Positions 4,629 to 10,715 of a stretch of 10,715 bases of DNA are shown here, in pieces. Position 1 is the stretch's first letter, and every line of letters starts with the position of its first letter. Under the pieces are notes generated by a model. That model was not told the DNA's origin and did not search any database. It was given only the letters and a program-made list of their open reading frames with translations. The translations under genes and the position numbers were made by a program. Origin of the DNA: an uncultured Oscillospiraceae bacterium (GTDB lineage Bacteria > Bacillota > Clostridia > Oscillospirales > Oscillospiraceae); the NCBI GenBank assembly GCA_934630985.1, contig CAKTXO010000046.1, positions 1 through 10,715 of the forward strand. The letters are read 5' to 3'.

Positions 4629-5948
4629 TTAGTCCTTATTCTCCTCGAAGAGTTTCGGGATAGCGTAGTTCGTCAGTTCCTCCACCACCTGACGCAGGTC
4701 GATGGTGGGGAATTTGCCGTTTTCGTAGAGAATCTTGCCCCGAACCATGGTCATGGCTACGTCGCCGCCCTTGGCAGACCAGACAAGACCGTTCAGTACA
4801 TTGTGACAGGGCATCAGATGGGGGGCGGTAAAGTCCACCAGAATGATGTCCGCGTCCATGCCCTCCTGGAGCATACCGCACTGGGCGGCTCGTCCCTGGG
4901 CCTGGGCACCGGAGACGGTTGCCATCATGAGGGCGGCGGCTGCCGGCAGAGCGGCGCTGTCCCCGCTTTCCCGGCGGGCATCCATTGCGGCGTAGCGCAT
5001 GACCTCAAACAAATCCAGATTGCCGCACTCTACCGCACCGCCGGTACCCAGAGCCACGTTCATTCCGGCCTTGACGGATTCCAGAATGGGGGTGGCTGCC
5101 CAACCGGCCTTGGCGGCGGCTACGGGGGTAGCTACCGCCGTGACCTTGTGCTTTCCCAAAAGCTTACGCTCTTCGGGCTCCAGATATGTACAGCCCGCGG
5201 CGGTGGTGGGCACGCAGAAAAGGTTATGGCAGTTTAACAGCTCTCCGGGGCCCATGCCCGTGCGCTCCTGGCAGGACTCCACCTCGCCCCTGGTTTCAGC
5301 CAGATGAAGCTGCATTCCGAGACCTGCTTCCGTGGCGTAGCCCAGAAGCCCCTCCCAGAGCCGGTAGTTGCTGGTGTACTCGGCGTAGATGCCCGCATCG
5401 ATTTTGATTCTGCCGCCGTCATAGCCGTTCCACTTGTCCACTACCCGTACCAGCTCCCGGCACTGCTCGTCGGTTTCAAAGTCAAAATCCTCGTTGGGGT
5501 CGATGAACCGGTAGGAGGAAAGGGCCAGATTCGCTTTGATACCCGCCTGCGCCACCGCCTCTGCGGTAGCCTCCGGGTAATAGTACAGATCGGAAACGGA
5601 GGTCACGCCGAAGCGCAGACACTCGGCGATGGCAAGCAGCGCCGCTGCCTTGGCACTGCGGGAATCCATCTTGGCCTCCTTTTGCAGCAGCGCTTCCAGA
5701 GCCTGGGTGTTGCCCAGGTCGTCGGAATAGCTGCGCAGACTGGCGGTGGCCAGATGGGTGTGGCAGTTGATGAGGCCGGGCATGGCAACCATGCCGGTGC
5801 CGTCGATGATGGTTTTCGGCGGCTCTTTCGGGGCAGAACGACGGATGGAGACGATCTTGCCGTCCTCGATACCGATATAGGCCCCGAAAATCACTTCCAT
5901 CCGGGGATTCATGGTCACGGCGGTGACGTTGGAAATCAGTGTATCCAA
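4629..5948 (-). CDS. Amidohydrolase-fold protein (MtaD/SsnA-like deaminase family) with degenerate active site
   Basis: About 439 residues, full length for the COG0402 deaminase/chlorohydrolase family (TIM barrel flanked by a beta sandwich made by both ends). The TTG at 5948 is favoured as start: GAAAGG (5963-5958) is 9 bases before it, and M-D-T-L-I-S-N is a normal beginning; TTG at 5957 abuts the ribosome binding site. Numbering from 5948, MPGLINCHTHLA gives the HxH metal ligands (His63, His65) and LHLAETRGEVE gives the third His and catalytic Glu (His215, Glu218). Two other key positions are lost: the usual A-H-C reads AAGC (Gly252, codon 5195-5193), and the usual G-T-D-G reads GTGG (Gly303, codon 5042-5040). 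The substrate-loop motif P-x-S-N is also gone (VATPVAAAKAG). Zinc-dependent deamination is therefore doubtful. There is no frameshift or stop, so the protein is made and maintained. It sits 17 bp after hemZ and about 21 bp before the flippase. Confidence 0.9.
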   Translation of the reverse strand: MDTLISNVTAVTMNPRMEVIFGAYIGIEDGKIVSIRRSAPKEPPKTIIDGTGMVAMPGLINCHTHLATASLRSYSDDLGNTQALEALLQKEAKMDSRSAKAAALLAIAECLRFGVTSVSDLYYYPEATAEAVAQAGIKANLALSSYRFIDPNEDFDFETDEQCRELVRVVDKWNGYDGGRIKIDAGIYAEYTSNYRLWEGLLGYATEAGLGMQLHLAETRGEVESCQERTGMGPGELLNCHNLFCVPTTAAGCTYLEPEERKLLGKHKVTAVATPVAAAKAGWAATPILESVKAGMNVALGTGGAVECGNLDLFEVMRYAAMDARRESGDSAALPAAAALMMATVSGAQAQGRAAQCGMLQEGMDADIILVDFTAPHLMPCHNVLNGLVWSAKGGDVAMTMVRGKILYENGKFPTIDLRQVVEELTNYAIPKLFEENKD

Positions 5949-5965
5949 AGAAAACAACCTTTCTT

Positions 5966-7384
5966 TTACAATAGGGTAAACAGTTCTTCCTTCTGCCGGC
6001 AGACGGATTCGATCATTTCGATGTACTGCTCCGGGAATTTGGGGTTATGGAACCGCTGGAGGGTGCCGTCGGGCAGGTTCACCTTGTTCATGCCACCGCC
6101 GCCCAGGGAGACGATGGTGTGCAGCTCCTCCATCATGTAGATGTTGTACAGGCAGTCAAGACCCTCCCGGCTCCAGCCCACGTTTTCAAAGCTGCCGGAC
6201 ATATATTTCTGCCGGTAGAGGTAGTAGGGCTTATAGGAAAGATTCCGAAGGGTGGCGTTAGAATAGTCCACCATCCGGGAGACCTCTTCGGCGGTGGACA
6301 GCCCCTCCCGCTTTTCAAAGAGATCGGCACCCTTTTTCAGAGCCAGGGTGTGGACGGTGATGTTGGCGGGGTTCAGGGCGGCCACCGCGTCCAGGGAACG
6401 GCGGAAGCCGTCAAAATCATCCGTGGGAAGACCGGCAATCAGATCCATATTGATGGCGGAAAAGCCCGCTTCTTCCGCCTGACGGTAGGCCCGGATCACA
6501 TCTGCCCCGGTGTGAGGTCTGCCGCAGGCTCGGAGGACGGAGTCCTCCATGGTCTGGGGGTTGATGCTCATCCGGTCGGCTCCGTGGGCTCGGATTGCCC
6601 GAAGCTTCTCAAGATCCAGGGTGTCCGGTCTGCCTCCCTCCACGGTGAATTCGATACACCGGGAGAAATCGAAGGACTCCCGAAGGGTATCCAGCAGATG
6701 AATCATTTGGGGAGTGGACAGGATGGAGGGGGTGCCGCCGCCGATGTAAAGGGTGAGAAGATGTTTCCCGCTTTCCTTCATCAGCCGGGCGGTGACCTGA
6801 ATCTCCCGCTCCAAAGCGGCAAGGTACTTGTCCAGCAGATCGGTTTTTTTGCCGACGGTGCGGCTGACGAAGCTGCAATAGCTGCACCGGGTAGGGCAGA
6901 AGGGAATGCCCACATAGACGGACAGGTCATCCTTGTCCATGAGAGATACGGCCTTGACCGTAGACTCTGAGCAGTCCACTGCCAGCTGCCTTCGCTCCGG
7001 GGTGACATAATACACATCCCGCATAAGCCGGTCGGCGGAAGCGGGGGTGCCGCCCTCCAACAGATGCTTGGTAGTGATTTTCGTAGGCCGAACGCCCGCT
7101 AAAGCGCCCCAAGCAGGCTTCCGGTCAAGCAGCTGGATGGCCGCTAAGTAGTAGCTCTGCTGCAAAATGCGTCTGCGCAGCCGGACGGTTTCCTCGTCGG
7201 CCTTCAGCCGCCGGACGGCAGAAACGGTTTTGCCGTTTAAGGTGATTTTTGCGGTGGCGGTAAGCCAGGTTTTCCCCCGGGAAAGGGCGGAAACCGCCGT
7301 TCCTTCCGGGTTTTCCGGGAACAGAGCCATTTGCAGCTGCTCCACGGCGTAACGGTCCTCGTGACCGATGAGTGTCAGATTCAT
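5966..7384 (-). CDS. hemZ: HemZ, radical-SAM coproporphyrinogen dehydrogenase-like protein
   Basis: A 472-residue protein. The first 150 residues form the HemZ-specific N-terminal region, with the G-V-R-P-T-K motif (97-102). The radical-SAM domain follows: PFCPTRCSYC holds the CxxxCxxC iron-sulphur cluster ligands (Cys163, 167, 170), then YIGGGTPS (213-220, SAM binding), F-T-V-E-G-G-R-P-D-T (246-255), SINPQTM (273-279), and INMDLIAGLP (311-320). The HemW/HemN-like C-terminal region ends the protein. HemZ is annotated as an oxygen-independent coproporphyrinogen III oxidase, but direct proof is thin, and many anaerobes that carry it lack a heme pathway, so the real substrate may differ. No other heme gene is in the window. 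rel-dtd-MBL-hemZ is a familiar order in Clostridia, where hisS-aspS often follow; here an amidohydrolase does. Its ribosome binding site lies inside a hairpin (see 7384-7399). Confidence 0.92.
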   Translation of the reverse strand: MNLTLIGHEDRYAVEQLQMALFPENPEGTAVSALSRGKTWLTATAKITLNGKTVSAVRRLKADEETVRLRRRILQQSYYLAAIQLLDRKPAWGALAGVRPTKITTKHLLEGGTPASADRLMRDVYYVTPERRQLAVDCSESTVKAVSLMDKDDLSVYVGIPFCPTRCSYCSFVSRTVGKKTDLLDKYLAALEREIQVTARLMKESGKHLLTLYIGGGTPSILSTPQMIHLLDTLRESFDFSRCIEFTVEGGRPDTLDLEKLRAIRAHGADRMSINPQTMEDSVLRACGRPHTGADVIRAYRQAEEAGFSAINMDLIAGLPTDDFDGFRRSLDAVAALNPANITVHTLALKKGADLFEKREGLSTAEEVSRMVDYSNATLRNLSYKPYYLYRQKYMSGSFENVGWSREGLDCLYNIYMMEELHTIVSLGGGGMNKVNLPDGTLQRFHNPKFPEQYIEMIESVCRQKEELFTLL

Positions 7385-7399
7385 GAGAGGCTCCTCTCA
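7384..7399 (-). promoter_or_regulatory. Stop-to-start hairpin hiding the hemZ ribosome binding site
   Basis: On the minus strand TGAGAGG (7399-7393) and CCTCTCA (7390-7384) are a perfect 7-bp inverted repeat; realistically a 6-bp stem with loop GAGC. The left arm begins with the MBL gene's TGA stop and contains the Shine-Dalgarno AGAGGAG (7397-7391); the right arm ends with the A of the hemZ ATG. A ribosome terminating on the MBL gene would melt it, so hemZ translation is likely coupled to the upstream gene. Confidence 0.5.
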
Positions 7400-7987
7400 G
7401 CGCAGGTACGGATTGTATTTCTTTTCACTGTCCAGGGTGCTGGTTTCCCCATGGCCCGGAAGTACCCAGAGATTTTCGGGGATGGCGGCCAGCCGCTTGA
7501 GGGAGGCGGTCATCTGCTCCCAACTGCCGCCGGGCAGATCGGTGCGGCCGCAGCTTCCGGCAAAGAGGGTGTCTCCGGAGAAGAGCGCCCCTTCCGTCCG
7601 CAGACACACGGAGCCGGGGGTGTGACCCGGGGTGTGAAGGACGGTCATCTCCAGACCCGCAAGGTGGAGTTTCGTGCCCTCGCCGTAGGTGTCGGTATAG
7701 TAGAGCTTTCCGGCGGTGAGCTGAGGGGGCAGACTCAGATCCTCGGCGCAGAGGTATACCTTGCAGCCGGTGTCCGCGGCGATTTCCCGGACGGCTCCCA
7801 CATGGTCGAAGTGGCCGTGGGTCAGCAAAACGGCCTCCACAGTCAGCCCCAGATCGGTCAGCTTGTCCAAAACGGTATCCGCGTCGTAGCCCGGGTCGAT
7901 GAGACAGCAGTGGCTCGAAGCGTTGTCACGGATGATGTAGCAATTGGTCTGGTACGCGCCCAAGGTCAGGGATTTGACTTCCAGCAT
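7397..7987 (-). CDS. MBL-fold metallo-hydrolase, glyoxalase II-like
   Basis: A 196-residue single-domain metallo-beta-lactamase-fold protein. All metal ligands of the family are visible: THGHFDH (56-62; His57, His59, Asp61, His62), HTPGHTPGS with His122, SGDTLF with Asp139, and LPGHG with His179. GRTDLPGG (148-154) is also typical of the glyoxalase-II-like (COG0491) group. It lacks the C-terminal helical domain that binds glutathione in true hydroxyacylglutathione hydrolase, so a small thioester or related ester is likelier than S-lactoylglutathione; the substrate is unknown. The start is supported by AAGGAGG five bases upstream, which overlaps the dtd stop (8000-7998), so the two genes are tightly linked. 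It is regularly found between dtd and hemZ in Clostridia, suggesting a housekeeping detoxification role, though this is inference. Confidence 0.93.
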   Translation of the reverse strand: MLEVKSLTLGAYQTNCYIIRDNASSHCCLIDPGYDADTVLDKLTDLGLTVEAVLLTHGHFDHVGAVREIAADTGCKVYLCAEDLSLPPQLTAGKLYYTDTYGEGTKLHLAGLEMTVLHTPGHTPGSVCLRTEGALFSGDTLFAGSCGRTDLPGGSWEQMTASLKRLAAIPENLWVLPGHGETSTLDSEKKYNPYLR

Positions 7988-7997
7988 AGCTGCCTCC

Positions 7998-8462
7998 TTA
8001 TCGTCTGGGGGTGTCCATCAGCTGGTCGGTGTCCAGCAGAATGGTCACAGGGCCGTCGTTGACGGACTCCACCTGCATATCCGCGCCGAAGCGGCCATGC
8101 TGGGGCGGGAATCCCAGTTCCGCGCAGTCCGCCAGGAACCGCTCATAGAGCCGGTCGCCCAGCTCCGGGGGCGCGGCTTCGGTGAAGCTGGGTCGGCGAC
8201 CCTTCCGGCAGTTGCCGTAGAGGGTAAACTGGCTGACCACCAGCACCTGCCCGTGAACGGCCTCCAGTCCCAGGTTCATTTTTTCGTTTTCGTCCTCGAA
8301 AATCCGCAGCCCCAGAGCCTTTTCCGCCAGATACCGGCATTCCTTTTCCGTGTCCTTGGGGCCAACCCCCAGCAGAATCAGAAAGCCCTGACCGATTTTG
8401 CCCACGCACTGACCGTCAATGGTCACGCTGGCGGATTTTACCCGGGTCAATACTGCTCGCAT
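7998..8462 (-). CDS. dtd: D-aminoacyl-tRNA deacylase
   Basis: A 154-residue protein, the normal length for bacterial Dtd. It hydrolyses the ester bond of D-aminoacyl-tRNAs (and Gly-tRNA-Ala), recycling tRNA and keeping D-amino acids out of proteins. Both active-site motifs are intact: SQFTLYG (77-83) with Thr80, and NDGPVT (135-140) with the Gly-cis-Pro pair 137-138 that excludes L-amino acids. KGRRPSF (87-93) and G-R-F-G-A-D-M (123-129) are also family hallmarks. It acts as a homodimer in the cytoplasm. AGGAGA lies 8 bases before the ATG. It follows rel by 21 bp, an arrangement common in Firmicutes, placing translational proofreading in the same transcript as the stringent response enzyme. 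Confidence 0.97.
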   Translation of the reverse strand: MRAVLTRVKSASVTIDGQCVGKIGQGFLILLGVGPKDTEKECRYLAEKALGLRIFEDENEKMNLGLEAVHGQVLVVSQFTLYGNCRKGRRPSFTEAAPPELGDRLYERFLADCAELGFPPQHGRFGADMQVESVNDGPVTILLDTDQLMDTPRR

Positions 8463-8483
8463 AGCAAATTCTCCTAATCTGTT

Positions 8484-10676
8484 TTAATTCTGTCCTCTGC
8501 GGGAGTTGGTCACATCCCGGATGCTCAGAAGCTTGGCGCGGATGGAATCCAGCTCCGCCACGTTCTTCACCTCGAAGCGGATGGTAATGGTGCTCCGACC
8601 GCCGGGCAAATCCTTGGCGTTCATTTCCTTCACCCGAACCCGGGCGGTGCTCATGACCGTGGCTACGTCCAGCACCAGACCGTCTCTTGTGATGCAGTCC
8701 AGTTCCAGGGTGGTTTCAAAGGGCTGCTCTTCCTGGGTAGCCCAGCGAACCCGCACCCATCGGGCGGCCTGCTTGGGATCCTCCCGTGCGGCGGCGTTGG
8801 GGCAGTCCGCCCGGTGGATGGACACGCCGAAGCCCTTGGTGATGAAGCCCACGATGGCATCTCCGGGGACGGGAGTGCAGCATTTGGCGAACTTGATCAT
8901 GCACGAGTCGATGTCCTCGACGATGATGCCGTTGACGGCGTGGCGGTTGAGAAGCTCCGCGTCGGAATCCGGCTTCAGGCGCAGAGGGGCACCGGGAAGC
9001 TTTTCCGTGGTCTGAGCCTTGATGGCCTTGTTCACGTCGTCCCGGATGCGGCCCACGGCCTTGGTGGCGGTGAGACCGCCGTAGCCGATGGCGGCGTACA
9101 TATCGTCCCAGCTGTCGAAGGACAGCTTTTGCAGCAAATGGGGTTCCAGTTCGGGATTCGACAGGGCATTCAGCGGCAGCCCTACCCGCTTCATCTCCGC
9201 TTCGAAGGAGGCTTTGCCATGGACGATGTTCTCCTCCCGCTTTTCCCGCTTGAACCACTGCTTGATCTTGGTTCTGGCCTGGTTGGACTTGCAGATGGTC
9301 AGCCAGTCCCGGCTGGGGCCTTTGGCGGCCTTGGAGGTGAGCACCTCCACAATGTCGCCGTTGCGCAGCTTGGTGTCGATGTTGGCGATCCGGTTGTTGA
9401 CCTTGGCGCCGATCATGGCGTTGCCCACCCCGGAGTGGATGGCATAGGCAAAGTCGATGGGGGTGGAGCCTGCGGGCAGGGAGACGATCCGACCCTTGGG
9501 GGTGTAGACGAAGACCTCGTCGTCGAACATGTCGATTTTCAGAGATTGAACGAATTCCTCCGCATCGGAATCCTGCTGGGTTTCCAGCAGACGGCGAACC
9601 CACTCGAAGTCCTTTTCCGTACCGGCACCGGTGCCCTGCTTGTATTTCCAGTGGGCGGCGATGCCGTATTCCGCAGTCTCGTGCATGTCCCAGGTGCGGA
9701 TCTGCACCTCGAAGGGAATGCCCTGGGAGCCGATGACGGTGGTGTGAAGGCTCTGGTACATATTGGGCTTGGGGGTGGAGATATAGTCCTTGAACCGGCC
9801 GGGCACCAGATTGAACAGGTCGTGAACGTGCCCCAGCACATTGTAGCAGTCGGGAATGGTGTCCACGATGACCCGGAAGGCGTAGATGTCGTAAAGCTCG
9901 TCGATGGTCTTGCCCTGAGCCTGCATTTTCCGGTAAATGGAGTACACATGCTTGATCCGGCCGTAGGTCTTGTTGTGGATGCCCACGGAGGAAAGCCGCT
10001 GGGTGATTTTGTCCTGAATGGTGCGCATGAACACCTCATCCTGCTCCTTGTGGGCATTGAGGTAATTCATGATCTCGTTATAGGAATCGGGCACCAGGTA
10101 CTTGAGGGCGATGTCCTCCAGCTCCCACTTGATCTTCTGCATGCCCAAGCGGTGCGCCAGAGGCGCGTAAACATCCATGGTCTCCCGGCATTTTTTCAGC
10201 TGCTTTTCCGGGGTCTGGTACTGCATGGTGCGCATATTGTGAAGCCGGTCGGCGATCTTGATGAGCACCACCCGGATGTCCTTGGACATGGCCATGAACA
10301 TCTTGCGCAGGTTTTCCATCTGAGCCTGCTCGGAGGTGGAGAAGTTGGCACGGGTCAGCTTGGTGACACCCTCCACCAGCTCGGCAACGGTGGAGCCGAA
10401 GATTCGCTCAATGTCCTCGTGGGAGGCATCGGTGTCTTCAATACAGTCGTGGAGCAGCGCGCCCAGTACCGCGTCGCAGTCCAGACCCATCTCCGCCACG
10501 ATCTGTGCCACCGCCAGAGGATGGATGATGTAGGGGGAGCCGTCCTTGCGCTTTTGCAGCTGGTGCTTGGCGCTGGCATAGTCCACGGCCTTGTTGATGA
10601 GCGTCCAGTCAGCTCCGGGAATGTGCTTGTTGATGGCTCGCTCCATGGCGGCATAGTGTTCTTCAAAGGTTTCCAT
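8484..10676 (-). CDS. rel: Bifunctional (p)ppGpp synthetase/hydrolase (long RSH, Rel)
   Basis: A 730-residue protein with the full long-RSH layout. The hydrolase HD domain (about 25-195) has its metal residues: His52, the HDCIED motif (76-81), and Asp143 in KIADRLHNMRT. The synthetase domain (about 230-345) has Asp263, Glu323 in F-E-V-Q-I-R-T, and RFKD (294-297). RFKD is the basic R-x-K-D form that marks bifunctional Rel, as opposed to the acidic form of synthetase-only RelA. TGS (about 386-447), a helical linker, the zinc-finger domain (Cys599, Cys600, His621, Cys625) and the ACT/RRM domain (about 655-725) follow. It makes (p)ppGpp from ATP and GTP/GDP when uncharged tRNA is on the ribosome, and degrades it otherwise. 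It is the first complete gene of the minus-strand operon. The ATG has only a weak upstream GAGAG; the same frame stays open to the right edge but offers no better start there. Confidence 0.97.
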   Translation of the reverse strand: METFEEHYAAMERAINKHIPGADWTLINKAVDYASAKHQLQKRKDGSPYIIHPLAVAQIVAEMGLDCDAVLGALLHDCIEDTDASHEDIERIFGSTVAELVEGVTKLTRANFSTSEQAQMENLRKMFMAMSKDIRVVLIKIADRLHNMRTMQYQTPEKQLKKCRETMDVYAPLAHRLGMQKIKWELEDIALKYLVPDSYNEIMNYLNAHKEQDEVFMRTIQDKITQRLSSVGIHNKTYGRIKHVYSIYRKMQAQGKTIDELYDIYAFRVIVDTIPDCYNVLGHVHDLFNLVPGRFKDYISTPKPNMYQSLHTTVIGSQGIPFEVQIRTWDMHETAEYGIAAHWKYKQGTGAGTEKDFEWVRRLLETQQDSDAEEFVQSLKIDMFDDEVFVYTPKGRIVSLPAGSTPIDFAYAIHSGVGNAMIGAKVNNRIANIDTKLRNGDIVEVLTSKAAKGPSRDWLTICKSNQARTKIKQWFKREKREENIVHGKASFEAEMKRVGLPLNALSNPELEPHLLQKLSFDSWDDMYAAIGYGGLTATKAVGRIRDDVNKAIKAQTTEKLPGAPLRLKPDSDAELLNRHAVNGIIVEDIDSCMIKFAKCCTPVPGDAIVGFITKGFGVSIHRADCPNAAAREDPKQAARWVRVRWATQEEQPFETTLELDCITRDGLVLDVATVMSTARVRVKEMNAKDLPGGRSTITIRFEVKNVAELDSIRAKLLSIRDVTNSRRGQN

Positions 10677-10681
10677 TTTCT

Positions 10682-10715
10682 TCAGCTCTCTTTCGCGCGC
10701 AGCAGCCGCTGCATG
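10682..10715 (-). other. Possible 3' end of an upstream minus-strand gene
   Basis: In the frame ending with TGA at 10684-10682 the last codons read MQRLLRAKES. If real, that gene ends 5 bp before the rel ATG, which would explain rel's weak ribosome binding site by coupling. In Clostridia apt or recJ often precedes rel, but eleven codons are too few to identify anything. Confidence 0.3.

Noticed and set aside
2976..5237. 753-codon open frame on the plus strand
   Set aside because: It lies antisense to the flippase and amidohydrolase genes, which have clear homologues. The translation is Gly/His/Gln-rich with no domain, as expected of a shadow frame in GC-rich coding DNA, and no ribosome binding site precedes it.
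4629..5948. Calling the amidohydrolase gene a pseudogene
   Set aside because: The frame is full length, has a ribosome binding site and correct spacing, and there are no stops or frameshifts. Only particular active-site residues are changed, which points to altered function and not decay.
5304..6140. 278-codon plus-strand frame spanning the amidohydrolase/hemZ junction
   Set aside because: Covered by well-supported genes on the other strand; no start signal and no familiar motif.

Overview
The window looks like chromosomal DNA from a GC-rich, low-repeat-coding member of the Clostridia, most likely an Oscillospiraceae/Ruminococcaceae-type gut Firmicute. The reasons are the gene order rel-dtd-MBL hydrolase-hemZ, the pairing of a SpoVB-type flippase with HU and RqcP, the DUF5685/J-domain pair, strong AGGAGG-type ribosome binding sites, and intergenic hairpin repeats of a kind I recall from Faecalibacterium-like genomes. 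The taxonomy is an inference from gene content and style, not from a marker gene.

Layout. A short plus-strand block (1-1897) holds the C-terminal part of a YihY/BrkB-family membrane protein, a DUF5685 protein, and a J-domain protein whose start overlaps the DUF5685 stop. Then comes about 500 bp without a gene (1898-2406). It is packed with inverted repeats, including two oppositely oriented copies of one element that share flanks but carry unrelated hairpin stems. The stretch ends in a perfect 20-bp-stem bidirectional terminator. From 2407 to the right edge everything is on the minus strand. In transcription order it reads: bifunctional (p)ppGpp synthetase/hydrolase (rel), D-aminoacyl-tRNA deacylase (dtd), a glyoxalase-II-like MBL hydrolase, the radical-SAM protein HemZ, an amidohydrolase-fold protein, a SpoVB/YabM-type lipid flippase, HU, and RqcP. 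Gaps of 1-88 bp make this one long operon, with a probable extra promoter in front of HU.

How the genes fit together. The minus-strand cluster is mostly housekeeping: stringent response, translation quality control (Dtd removes D-amino acids from tRNA; RqcP acts in rescue of stalled 50S subunits), nucleoid structure, radical-SAM/heme-type chemistry and cell-envelope lipid transport. It looks like a fusion of two commonly seen clusters (rel-dtd-MBL-hemZ and flippase-HU-rqcP) with an amidohydrolase between them.

Most worth a second look: (1) the amidohydrolase keeps HxH and HxxE but has Gly where the catalytic His and the metal-binding Asp should be, which predicts a pseudoenzyme; (2) the DUF5685 protein carries two DxxxD clusters spaced in a helical protein, reminiscent of head-to-head isoprenoid synthases; (3) the paired hairpin repeats with swapped stems; (4) a stop-to-start hairpin that hides the hemZ ribosome binding site. 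I did not find a clear-cut novel multi-gene defence or mobile system.
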